Shown here in pieces: positions 44,599 through 52,688 of a stretch of 64,000 bases of DNA (its first letter is position 1; each line of letters starts with the position of its first letter). The stretch is from an uncultured Pelagibacteraceae bacterium (GTDB lineage Bacteria > Pseudomonadota > Alphaproteobacteria > Pelagibacterales > Pelagibacteraceae), in the NCBI GenBank assembly GCA_902582155.1, contig CACHRI010000001.1, positions 137,307 to 201,306 on the forward strand. Direction: 5' to 3'. The translations under genes were made by a program, and so were the position numbers. Below the pieces are notes generated by a model. That model searched no databases and was not told the DNA's origin. It was given only the letters and a program-made list of their open reading frames with translations.

Positions 44599-46851
44599 AT
44601 GCTTATTCGATTAATTAGTCTAGCTATTTTATTGCTTTTAATTGATACAAATCACATCAGTTTAGCTGATGAAAATTTCATATTGCCTAAAGACAAACCT
44701 TCAGTTTTTAAAAAAATTGAAAAGCCCAGAGCACCAAGTAAAGACTTATTACCACAATCAAAACCAGTTATTAAAACTGAAACTACTCAAAAAAAGGAGG
44801 AGGTTAAAGAGAAAGTTAAAGTAAAAAAAAAGGAAGAAGAAAAAATAGTAAAAAAAGTTGAAAAAAAAATTAATGTCAGTGCTTTCGTATTACCTCAAAA
44901 AAAGCCAAAAACAATTAGAAAAACAACTGCTTCAGTTAAAAAATCAAAGTTTTTAAGTCAAAAAGATTTTGAAAGGGCAAAAATAGCATTTAGTCAAATA
45001 AAATCAGGAAAAGTGATTACTGGATACAAAACTTCTGAAAAAATAAAAGATAAAGACTTTAAATTGTTTGTTCAGTGGCTTTATTTAATGAAGAGTTCAA
45101 ACAATGCAACATTTTCAACATATGAAACCTTTATAAGAAATAATTCAGATTTTCCAAGAATAGGAAGATTACAATATTTGGCTGAACAAAAGATTTATCT
45201 CAAAAATTCTTCTCCTAAAAATATAATTAGATGGTTTGAAGATTTTCCGCCTGTTAGCGGTACAGGAAAACTAAAATTAGGTGAAGCATATTTTGATCTT
45301 AAAGATATTAATAATTCTAAAGAATTAGTAAAGGAAGGTTGGATAAATGCAGATTTAAGTAAGAGCCAATTAAGATTTTATCGAAAGAAATTCAAATCAA
45401 TATTAGATAGTGAAGATCATATTAAAAGAGCAGATTATTTGGCCTGGAACAGAAAATATTGGGATCTTAAGAGAATGCTTGTCTATTTGCCATCAGATTT
45501 TAAAGCCTTATATAACGCTAGACAAATATTAATGAGCAACTCTTACGGAGTTGATAATGCTATTGCAAAAGTTCCTGATAGATTTAAAAAAGATATTGGA
45601 CTTGAATACGATAGATTAAAATGGAGAAACAGAAGAGGAAGATTAGAGTCTTCTCTTCAAATTCTTTACGATAATTCAAATAGATCAGAGGAAGAATTAG
45701 TAAGAGCTGACCTATGGTGGAAACAAAGAGAAAGTATAGTTAGAAGTTTAATTTATAAAAAAAGGTATAAAACTGCTTATAAAGTAGCAAGTGAACACTC
45801 ACTCTCTTCAGGACCAGAATTTGCAGAAGCTGAGTGGTTAGCGGGTTGGATTGCTCATTCATTCCTAAAATCACAAGAATATGCTATAAACCATTTTTTA
45901 AATTTTTATGACAATGTAAGTTATCCTATTAGTGTAGCAAGGGGTGCTTACTGGTTAGGAAAGTCATATCAAGAAACTGGTAACACAAAAAAAGCTGAAG
46001 AATATTTTAAAGCTGGCTCAAAATTTTTAACAACATATTATGGACAGCTTAGTTTCAAAGAAATTAATTATGGAGGAGAATTTACTTTAAAAGAAGATGC
46101 TTCATATTCCAAAGATTATGAGAAAGAATTCTCAAAAAATAGACTTGTTAGAATTATTAAAATTCTTAAAGAGCTAGATCACACAAAATATTCAAAAGAT
46201 GTGCTTAAACATCTAGCAAATTTAAATATTGAGCAAGGTAGCGAAGTATTAGCGGCAAAGTTATCTACAGAGATAGAGAGATATGATTTTGCTATTCAAA
46301 TTTCTAAAAAAGCTTCCTATGAAAAAAGATTTTATTTAAAATATAATTATCCTATTATTTCAACGCCAAGAGAAATTAACAACAAACCTATGCCCCCGAG
46401 TGAAATGATACACGCTATTATAAGACAAGAAAGTGAATTTGATAGTAAAGCAAACAGTTATGCTGGTGCTAGAGGCATGATGCAGTTAATGAAATACACC
46501 GCAAAGATTGTAGCAAAACAAGCAAAGCTGCCTTATAGCATTAGTGGTTTAACAGATGATCCTATTTATAATATAAAATTAGGGTCTTATTATTTTGACG
46601 GATTATTAACAGATTATAACGGAGTTTATCCATTCGCAATAGCAGCCTATAACGCGGGTCCTAATAGAGTAAAAACTTGGAGAAGAGTTAATGGTGATCC
46701 AACTAAAAATCAATTAAGTTATATAGATTGGATTGAATTAATAAGGTTTAAAGAAACTAGGAATTATGTTCAGAGAGTTCTGGAAAACGTTAATGTATAT
46801 AAATACATGATTAGTAAGGAACCAGTTAAAATTGAGGAATTTTTTAAATAA
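44599..46851 (+). CDS. Soluble lytic murein transglycosylase
   Basis: 750 residues. Signal peptide up to about residue 23 (ISLADEN follows), then a K/E-rich low-complexity linker (about 60-100), a helical superhelix of TPR-like repeats, and a C-terminal SLT domain (about 610-730). The catalytic Glu is in IIRQESEFDS, with ARGMMQLM and AYNAGPNRV. It cleaves peptidoglycan in the periplasm during growth. Its stop is one base from the tRNA-Ser gene on the opposite strand. Confidence 0.92.
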   Translation: MLIRLISLAILLLLIDTNHISLADENFILPKDKPSVFKKIEKPRAPSKDLLPQSKPVIKTETTQKKEEVKEKVKVKKKEEEKIVKKVEKKINVSAFVLPQKKPKTIRKTTASVKKSKFLSQKDFERAKIAFSQIKSGKVITGYKTSEKIKDKDFKLFVQWLYLMKSSNNATFSTYETFIRNNSDFPRIGRLQYLAEQKIYLKNSSPKNIIRWFEDFPPVSGTGKLKLGEAYFDLKDINNSKELVKEGWINADLSKSQLRFYRKKFKSILDSEDHIKRADYLAWNRKYWDLKRMLVYLPSDFKALYNARQILMSNSYGVDNAIAKVPDRFKKDIGLEYDRLKWRNRRGRLESSLQILYDNSNRSEEELVRADLWWKQRESIVRSLIYKKRYKTAYKVASEHSLSSGPEFAEAEWLAGWIAHSFLKSQEYAINHFLNFYDNVSYPISVARGAYWLGKSYQETGNTKKAEEYFKAGSKFLTTYYGQLSFKEINYGGEFTLKEDASYSKDYEKEFSKNRLVRIIKILKELDHTKYSKDVLKHLANLNIEQGSEVLAAKLSTEIERYDFAIQISKKASYEKRFYLKYNYPIISTPREINNKPMPPSEMIHAIIRQESEFDSKANSYAGARGMMQLMKYTAKIVAKQAKLPYSISGLTDDPIYNIKLGSYYFDGLLTDYNGVYPFAIAAYNAGPNRVKTWRRVNGDPTKNQLSYIDWIELIRFKETRNYVQRVLENVNVYKYMISKEPVKIEEFFK

Positions 46852-46852
46852 C

Positions 46853-46944
46853 TGGCGGAAGAGGAGAGATTCGAACTCTCGGTACGATGTTACTCGTACG
46901 GTTAGTTAGCAACCAACTGGTTTCAACCGCTCACCCACTCTTCC
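46853..46944 (-). tRNA. tRNA-Ser (anticodon GCU), CCA encoded
   Basis: The minus strand folds into a class II tRNA: acceptor GGAAGAG/CTCTTCC, anticodon stem GTTGG/CTAAC with loop TTGCTAA (anticodon GCT), a long variable arm CCGTACGAGTAACATCGTACCG, and T arm GAGAGTTCGAATCTCTC. The 3' CCA is at 46853-46855. It reads AGC/AGU codons. Confidence 0.95.
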
Positions 46945-47013
46945 GTATTTCCAGTGTTATTTAGTACTAATTATTAAATTATTACCATATAAATCAATCA
47001 AAAAAATGGTGAA

Positions 47014-47886
47014 ATGAAAAAAAAATTATTTGAAGGATCTTTATTTACTGTAGGCGCTTCTCTTTGGTGGGGTATCATTGGTGTAATTTATTTCAAATTT
47101 GTGTCTTTTGCGTCACCTGTTGAATTGACAATACATCGTACTATTTGGACAACAGTGATTTTAGTATTTACAACCTTTTATTTTGGAAAGTGGTCAGAAT
47201 TTAAAAAAGTATCTAAATCTCTAAATACACTAGGTTTATTATTTCTTACTGGAGTTTTAGTTTCTATTAATTGGTTTACATGGCTTTATTCTATCTCAGT
47301 AAACAATATGCTAGATGCATCGCTTGGATATTATATTTTTCCTATATTAAGTGTTTTTTTGGGAAGGATATTTTTAAAAGAAAAAATTAATAGAAATAAA
47401 TCAATCGCTATATTTCTTGTATTTTTATCTATAATTTATTTACTAATTGAATTTAAGAATATTCCATGGATTGGTTTAACAGTCGCAATCACATTTAGTT
47501 TTTATACTTTAATAAGAAAAAAAATAAATATTTCATCAGATATAGGATTATTTTTTGAAACTTTGTTGATATCCCCAATAGCATTAATTTTATTCAGCTC
47601 TCTTGTTTTCAATAATATAAATGTCTTTGGATTTGATAATCCTACATTATCTTTTTATTTGTTTTTTGCAGGATTTATGACACTCGTTCCTCTCTTTATG
47701 TACATAAAAGGATTTGAATTAATAGGAATAGGACCTGCGAGCATGATATTTTTTTTGACACCAACAGCTCAATTTTTTTTAAGTATATTTTATCTAGGTC
47801 AACCACTTGAAATAGAAAAGTTAATAAGTTTTTTATTTATATGGATAGCAGTAATAATTTACCTTAACGAATTGCGTAAAGAGTGA
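47014..47886 (+). CDS. rarD: EamA-family transporter RarD
   Basis: 290 residues and ten predicted membrane helices in two EamA repeats. GASLWWGIIGVIYFKF, ELTIHRTIWT and NWFTWLYSIS match RarD. The exported substrate is not established. It converges on thiV and overlaps its 3' end by 28 bases. Confidence 0.88.
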   Translation: MKKKLFEGSLFTVGASLWWGIIGVIYFKFVSFASPVELTIHRTIWTTVILVFTTFYFGKWSEFKKVSKSLNTLGLLFLTGVLVSINWFTWLYSISVNNMLDASLGYYIFPILSVFLGRIFLKEKINRNKSIAIFLVFLSIIYLLIEFKNIPWIGLTVAITFSFYTLIRKKINISSDIGLFFETLLISPIALILFSSLVFNNINVFGFDNPTLSFYLFFAGFMTLVPLFMYIKGFELIGIGPASMIFFLTPTAQFFLSIFYLGQPLEIEKLISFLFIWIAVIIYLNELRKE

Positions 47887-49310
47887 AATAAAATTATTAT
47901 AAGAGGAGCAAATAGAGATATAAGAAAAGATATAAAAAGTAGATTTGTTCTAATAAAAATTGAAAAATTATCAATAGATATCAAATTTCCTACCAAAATA
48001 CTTGTCTCAAAATTTTGACTTGGAAAAAACAGCAGACCAAAAATCAAACCAAGAATTATTGAATAAGCTGCAAGTTTAGGATTAATATTTTTGTTAAAGA
48101 AACCATAAAAAATTGTAACAACAGCAGCACAGCAAAGAAGATCCGCCAGTAAAAATAAGTATAATATACTATATCCTCTTGATGCAAAAATAAAAACTAT
48201 AAAACATATAAATAAAATAATAAAATTTGTTTTTTCTTTAATTTTTTTTCCTTTAATCATTTTATTTATTTGACTACCATTCACGATTAGTAAACTCGAA
48301 ATAGCATTTATTAATGTGTCAATGGTACTTAATGTTAATGACAATGCTAAAATTAATACTGACACAACTATAAGAGATTTTTTTTCATCTAGAAGTAAGT
48401 TAAAGAAAGCAAGATCTGGAGTAACTTTTGAATTTAATGAAAAAGATATTAAACCTGAATATCCCATCCAAAAAACTATTATAAAAATTATAATAGATGA
48501 ATTAATTAAACTTTTTTTTAAAATTGAATTATTTTTTGCTGAAAAAACTCTTTGCCAATTTCCTTGATGAAATAAATTGGTACAAGCCACCGCTATGAAA
48601 AAAGTTAAGCCAGCTGTGTAGTTAGGTAAATAATCTTTGCTAATTAATTGTGGTGAATTTATTTTTATTATTTCATAGCTAGTTAGATTTAAGTTGCTAA
48701 AAACTAAAATTAATGAAAATAAAATAATGCACATTATAAAAACAAACTGATATTTGTCAGTAATAATTGAAAGTTTAAAACCCCCTCTTAATATATAAAG
48801 TAAACAAATGATTAAGGTTAAACCTGCGGTAACCCATAATGGAATTTTTGAAATATAATTTAATAAAAATGCTATAGCCGTCACCTCAGCAATTAAAAAA
48901 ATTATCAAATAAAATAGTATTAAGAATAAACTTAATTTTAATATAGTTTGACCAAATCTTTTTTGTATAAATTCAGTTAGTGTTAAACCGTTTGGAAATT
49001 CTTTTCGGATTTTAGGGCCAAAATTGTAAAGAAATAACATTGGCGCGGCCGTACCTAATGCATAACCGATTACGGCACCTATCCCTCCCCAAGTTGCTGC
49101 AGAAGGAGGGCCAAATAAAATCCAAGCTCCCAGTGCTGATGCTGTTAGGCTCGAAGTTAATGAAAATGTATTTTCATCCCTATCACCAACAATATAATTT
49201 TTATTATTAAATATTTTTTTATTATTTAAGTAACCCAGCCATATAAAGAACAGGCCAATTAATATTGTGATAGCTATTGTTGTTTGTTGCGATAAAAGTA
49301 TTTTATCCAT
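47859..49310 (-). CDS. thiV: Sodium:solute symporter, putative HMP (thiamin precursor) transporter ThiV
   Basis: 483 residues with 13 or so membrane helices of the SSS family: SLTASALGAWILFGPPSAA near the start, NGLTLTEFI and NLFHQGNWQRVFSAK in the middle. A TPP riboswitch sits directly upstream (49311-49375), which ties it to thiamin metabolism. In SAR11, a symporter with this arrangement (ThiV) is the proposed importer of 4-amino-5-hydroxymethyl-2-methylpyrimidine. It has its own promoter overlapping the umuC stop. Confidence 0.9.
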   Translation of the reverse strand: MDKILLSQQTTIAITILIGLFFIWLGYLNNKKIFNNKNYIVGDRDENTFSLTSSLTASALGAWILFGPPSAATWGGIGAVIGYALGTAAPMLFLYNFGPKIRKEFPNGLTLTEFIQKRFGQTILKLSLFLILFYLIIFLIAEVTAIAFLLNYISKIPLWVTAGLTLIICLLYILRGGFKLSIITDKYQFVFIMCIILFSLILVFSNLNLTSYEIIKINSPQLISKDYLPNYTAGLTFFIAVACTNLFHQGNWQRVFSAKNNSILKKSLINSSIIIFIIVFWMGYSGLISFSLNSKVTPDLAFFNLLLDEKKSLIVVSVLILALSLTLSTIDTLINAISSLLIVNGSQINKMIKGKKIKEKTNFIILFICFIVFIFASRGYSILYLFLLADLLCCAAVVTIFYGFFNKNINPKLAAYSIILGLIFGLLFFPSQNFETSILVGNLISIDNFSIFIRTNLLFISFLISLFAPLIIILFHSLRNSLR

Positions 49311-49375
49311 AGCTCCCTTACTGAATTACCGGTCAGGTTCTTCGGGTATAATCTCAGTCTTTCTGACACCCCGTA
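49311..49375 (-). promoter_or_regulatory. TPP riboswitch (THI element) controlling thiV
   Basis: The minus strand reads ACGGGGTG, a tiny P3 hairpin (GTC-AGAAA-GAC), the universal CTGAGA, TACCC, GAACCTGA, a short P4-P5 arm and AAGGGAG, then ATG. These are the conserved TPP aptamer blocks in order. The final AGGGAG is part of the aptamer core and also the only Shine-Dalgarno sequence, about 5 bases from the thiV start. TPP binding should therefore block ribosome binding directly, without a separate expression platform. Confidence 0.92.
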
Positions 49376-49379
49376 TTTT

Positions 49380-49409
49380 TTTATACTACTATTTTAGGCA
49401 AAGAGTCAA
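49380..49409 (-). promoter_or_regulatory. Promoter of thiV overlapping the umuC 3' end
   Basis: On the minus strand, TTGACT (49404-49409) lies in the final codons of umuC and TATAAA (49380-49385) overlaps its TAA stop; spacing is 18 bases. The transcript would begin right at the first bases of the TPP aptamer, which supports this as a real promoter. Confidence 0.75.
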
Positions 49410-50664
49410 ATGAAGCAGTATCTATTTTAGATGAATGTTCTCTTCTCATTTTCCAACCTTTGCTTAGTCCAGCTTGTGCTATACTGATTGCGTATCTTCC
49501 ATATTTTGTATTAGTGTAATCTATAGCTTTCATTAATTTCTTAGATTTATTTTCAAGAAGTGGGGTTAAAAGATTCTGATCATTTTGATTTGCATCTTTC
49601 AATCCCGATAAGATTATTCCAGCTTTTTGATAAGCATAACCGTATTTGTACATGTCGGTTAGTGCTTTAACAGCATTTTTTATTAATTCTATGCTGTTGC
49701 TAGTAGGGATTGCTAAATCTATTGTTTTTGAATTAGAGTAGTATCTTCTATTTTTATCAAATGGACTTGTTCTGATAAATACTGTTATTGTTTTTGCTAT
49801 TTGATCATCAGCTCTAATTTTTTCTGCTGCATTCAAGCAATGTGTAATAATTGATTCTTCTAATTCATTTAAATCTTTTACTTTTCTACCGAACGATCTT
49901 GAAACACAACAATTCTTCCTTTTCTCTTGATCTGTTTGTAGTTCAATACAAGATATTCCTCTTAGTTCCATCGCTGTTTTTGCGCCTAAAACATTTGTTC
50001 CTTTTTTTACCCACGTGTTTGAAACATTCTTTAAATCATAAGCGTTGCTTATATTATTCTTATGGTAAAACTTAGATAGCTGTTTACCTACTCCCCAAAC
50101 ATCTTCAATTGGAAATTTTTTTAACTTTTCATCAATATTCGTATTTAAATAAATTACACCTGCTTTTTCTTTTTTCGCTATATGATTGGCTACTTTACTT
50201 AATGTTTTTGTGCTGGCTATACCCACGCTTGTTGGTATACCCGTCCACTTAAGAACTCTTGATCTTATCTCTCTTCCATAATCCTCAACTCCTTTTTCAT
50301 CTATAAAAGATAAATCAATAAAAGCTTCATCGATTGAATAAATTTCTACTTTTGGTGAAAAAGTTTTTAATACTTTCATAACTCTTCTCGATATATCTCC
50401 ATACAATGCATAGTTTGATGAATACACTTCAACTTTATTTTTTTTTACTAATTCTTTTACTTTGAAGTAGGGCTCTCCCATTTTAATACCTAAATCTTTT
50501 GCTTCTCTTGATCTAGATATTACACATCCATCATTATTTGATAAAACTACTACAGCTTTTTTTTGTATCTTAGGATTAAAAAGTCTCTCACAGGATACGT
50601 AAAATGAATTACAATCTACTAAGGCTATTCTATTTTTCTTAGTTGTGTACTTGATGGATGACAT
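49381..50664 (-). CDS. umuC: DNA polymerase V subunit UmuC
   Basis: 427 residues of the Y-family. ALVDCNSFYVSCERLF, SNNDGCVISRS, YSIDEAFIDL with the catalytic acids, then GVGKQLS and a C-terminal MRREHSSKI segment typical of UmuC-type proteins (DUF4113). It performs translesion synthesis with UmuD'. Its start overlaps umuD by 26 bases; they form one SOS operon. Confidence 0.93.
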   Translation of the reverse strand: MSSIKYTTKKNRIALVDCNSFYVSCERLFNPKIQKKAVVVLSNNDGCVISRSREAKDLGIKMGEPYFKVKELVKKNKVEVYSSNYALYGDISRRVMKVLKTFSPKVEIYSIDEAFIDLSFIDEKGVEDYGREIRSRVLKWTGIPTSVGIASTKTLSKVANHIAKKEKAGVIYLNTNIDEKLKKFPIEDVWGVGKQLSKFYHKNNISNAYDLKNVSNTWVKKGTNVLGAKTAMELRGISCIELQTDQEKRKNCCVSRSFGRKVKDLNELEESIITHCLNAAEKIRADDQIAKTITVFIRTSPFDKNRRYYSNSKTIDLAIPTSNSIELIKNAVKALTDMYKYGYAYQKAGIILSGLKDANQNDQNLLTPLLENKSKKLMKAIDYTNTKYGRYAISIAQAGLSKGWKMRREHSSKIDTASFDSLPKIVV

Positions 50665-51037
50665 AAGTTACCACTCCCCAAATAATTACTTCTTGATCTT
50701 TTGCTAAATGAATTCTTTCTGATTTTTTTTTAGATCCAGATGTTAAAAATGTTTCCCCTTTTTCTTTCAGGATTGTTTTCACCACTAATTCATCGTTAAC
50801 ATTGGCTATAACTGTTGAAAGATTTTTTGGGTTAATACTTCGATCTACTATTAATAAATCACCATCATAGATTCCTACACTATTCATAGACTTGCCTTGA
50901 ACTCTAATTATAAATGTTGCTGGCGAATTTTTTATAAGATGATGATTTAAATCTACATCATCCTCTATATAATCTGTTGCAGGAGATGGAAAACCCGCTC
51001 CTACTTTGTGTATGTAATAAGGTATTTTCAGCTCCAT
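50639..51037 (-). CDS. umuD: UmuD-like S24 peptidase/polymerase V accessory subunit
   Basis: 132 residues. VGAGFPSPA holds the self-cleavage site (A-G at the N-terminus), the serine is in VQGKSMNSVGI and the catalytic lysine in LVVKTIL. RecA-assisted autocleavage would activate it as UmuD'. A LexA-type operator and a good promoter lie directly upstream. The start is the ATG at 51037, 4 bases from the operator. Confidence 0.92.
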   Translation of the reverse strand: MELKIPYYIHKVGAGFPSPATDYIEDDVDLNHHLIKNSPATFIIRVQGKSMNSVGIYDGDLLIVDRSINPKNLSTVIANVNDELVVKTILKEKGETFLTSGSKKKSERIHLAKDQEVIIWGVVTYVIHQVHN

Positions 51038-51041
51038 AAAT

Positions 51042-51056
51042 GTTCTTATTTTGTTC
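51042..51056. promoter_or_regulatory. LexA/SOS operator GTTC-N7-GTTC before umuDC
   Basis: GTTC at 51042-51045 and 51053-51056 are 7 bases apart, exactly the alphaproteobacterial LexA box. It covers the expected transcription start of umuDC, immediately downstream of its -10 box, and ends 4 bases before the umuD start codon. Confidence 0.85.
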
Positions 51057-51057
51057 T

Positions 51058-51086
51058 TTTATAGGAAAAAATTTTACTTTAGTCAA
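51058..51086 (-). promoter_or_regulatory. umuDC promoter
   Basis: On the minus strand TTGACT (51081-51086), 17 bases, TATAAA (51058-51063): near-consensus sigma70. The LexA box follows at the start site. The leader would be about 15-20 bases long. Confidence 0.8.
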
Positions 51087-51144
51087 CCATTATGTGGGGC
51101 AATATGCGTTTGGAAAATGAACAACTGAAAAGTTAAAAGAAAAC

Positions 51145-51912
51145 ATGAAAAAAATTATAGTACTTTTTATATTGCTATTAATGACCGCATCAGCAAACGC
51201 GGAGTCTAAACTTCAAACAATTAAAAAAAATGGAGAGTTAAGAGTTGGAACGACTGGAGATTGGGATCCAATGTCCATGAAAGATCCAGCTACTAACAAA
51301 TACAAAGGTTTTGACATTGATGTCATGAGAGAACTTGCAAAAGATATGGGCGTAAAAGTTAAGTTTGTGCCTGCAGAATGGAAAACAATAGTGGCTGGGA
51401 TTACAGCTGATCGATACGATATTTCAACAAGTGTAACTAAAACTCCAAAAAGAGCTGAAGTAGCTGGTTTTACTACTACGTATTATAAGTACGCTACTGT
51501 ACCGCTTGTTTTAAAAAAAAATTTAAAAAAATTTCCTACTTGGGAGTCGCTAAATAATAGTAATGTGAAAATTGCAACAACATTAGGTACTTCTCAAGAA
51601 GAAAAAGCAAAGGAATTTTTTCCGAAATCAAAACTACAATCTGTTGAAGCCCCTGCTAGAGATTTTCAAGAGGTTCTTGCGGGCAGAGCTGATGGAAATA
51701 TTACAAGTTCAACTGAAGCGAATAAATTAGTTATTAAATATCCTCAATTAGCCATAGTTCCTGATGGTGGAAAAAATCCAGCATTTTTAGCGATGATGGT
51801 TCCAAAAGGAGATAAAGTTTGGAATGAATACGTTAGTAATTGGATTAAAAAGAAGCAAGCTTCAGGTTATTTTAAGAAATTACTCTCTAAGTACAATTTA
51901 AAAAGCTTATAA
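51145..51912 (+). CDS. Amino-acid-type ABC transporter substrate-binding protein
   Basis: 255 residues. A signal peptide ends near ASANAES, then the bacterial SBP_bac_3 fold starts with [13 protein letters not shown] and [16 protein letters not shown]. Polar amino acids are the family's usual ligands; the GTTGD opening also recalls periplasmic cyclohexadienyl-dehydratase-like proteins. It sits 41 bases before an ABC permease. No ATPase gene is near, so the ATPase is either shared or elsewhere. Confidence 0.85.
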   Translation: MKKIIVLFILLLMTASANAESKLQTIKKNGELRVGTTGDWDPMSMKDPATNKYKGFDIDVMRELAKDMGVKVKFVPAEWKTIVAGITADRYDISTSVTKTPKRAEVAGFTTTYYKYATVPLVLKKNLKKFPTWESLNNSNVKIATTLGTSQEEKAKEFFPKSKLQSVEAPARDFQEVLAGRADGNITSSTEANKLVIKYPQLAIVPDGGKNPAFLAMMVPKGDKVWNEYVSNWIKKKQASGYFKKLLSKYNLKSL

Positions 51913-51953
51913 TTTAAGTTTCAATACCCTCCGATAACAAATATAGTTAAATA

Positions 51954-52688
51954 GTGAAATTTTTAAAATTAATCTCTATTCTATTTTTACTTCAGGGATG
52001 TAGTTCTAACTATGAATGGGGTTGGTATATATTAAGCCCTGATAATATAGAGGGTCTAACAAATCTAAAATTTTTAATTAGCGGTATTACAACAACTATT
52101 TATATTTCAGTAGTATCTATAGTTCTGGCTATGATTATAGGTTTAATAGTTGCCCTCCCATCTTTATCTAATAATAAATTTTTAAGTTATTTCAATATAA
52201 TTTATGTTGAAATCGTAAGAGCAATTCCCTTATTAGTTTTAATTCTTTGGATATATTACGGTCTTCCAATTATGATAGGAGTAAGTTTCTCACCATTTGT
52301 ATCAGGCATAATAGCATTAACTATTAGCGAAAGTGCATTTCAAGCAGAAATTTTTAGGGCTGGTATAAATTCTATCTCAAAAGGACAACATGAAGTATCT
52401 GAGTCACTTGGAATGAATTTCTGGAAAAAAATGAGATTAGTAATCCTGCCGCAAGCAATTAAAGTTGTATTGCCTGCAATGGGAAATCAATTTGTGTATG
52501 TTTTAAAAATGTCATCTCTAGTATCGATTATAGGAATAGGAGATTTAACAAGAAAGGCAAATGAACTAGTAACAACTACCTACAGACCATTAGAAATATA
52601 TACCTTTTTAATCCTAGAATACTTAGTGTTAATATTAGTAGTCTCTTATCTTGTGAGAAAATTAGAAAATAAACTAAAATACAAATAA
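51954..52688 (+). CDS. Amino-acid ABC transporter permease with lipobox-like N-terminus
   Basis: 244 residues from a GTG start. Five membrane helices and the EAA loop (LGMNFWKKMRLVILPQA) place it in the HisM/GlnP family. The first 15 residues form a hydrophobic leader ending in LLQGC (C16), like a lipoprotein signal, before the normal permease start YEWGWYIL. The 3' end overlaps the convergent MATE gene by 15 bases. It probably works with the upstream binding protein and an unlinked ATPase. Confidence 0.85.
   Translation: MKFLKLISILFLLQGCSSNYEWGWYILSPDNIEGLTNLKFLISGITTTIYISVVSIVLAMIIGLIVALPSLSNNKFLSYFNIIYVEIVRAIPLLVLILWIYYGLPIMIGVSFSPFVSGIIALTISESAFQAEIFRAGINSISKGQHEVSESLGMNFWKKMRLVILPQAIKVVLPAMGNQFVYVLKMSSLVSIIGIGDLTRKANELVTTTYRPLEIYTFLILEYLVLILVVSYLVRKLENKLKYK

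Noticed and set aside
44770-44880. Tandem repeat in the transglycosylase gene
   Set aside because: It is a K/E-rich low-complexity linker from A-rich codons with no consistent repeat unit.
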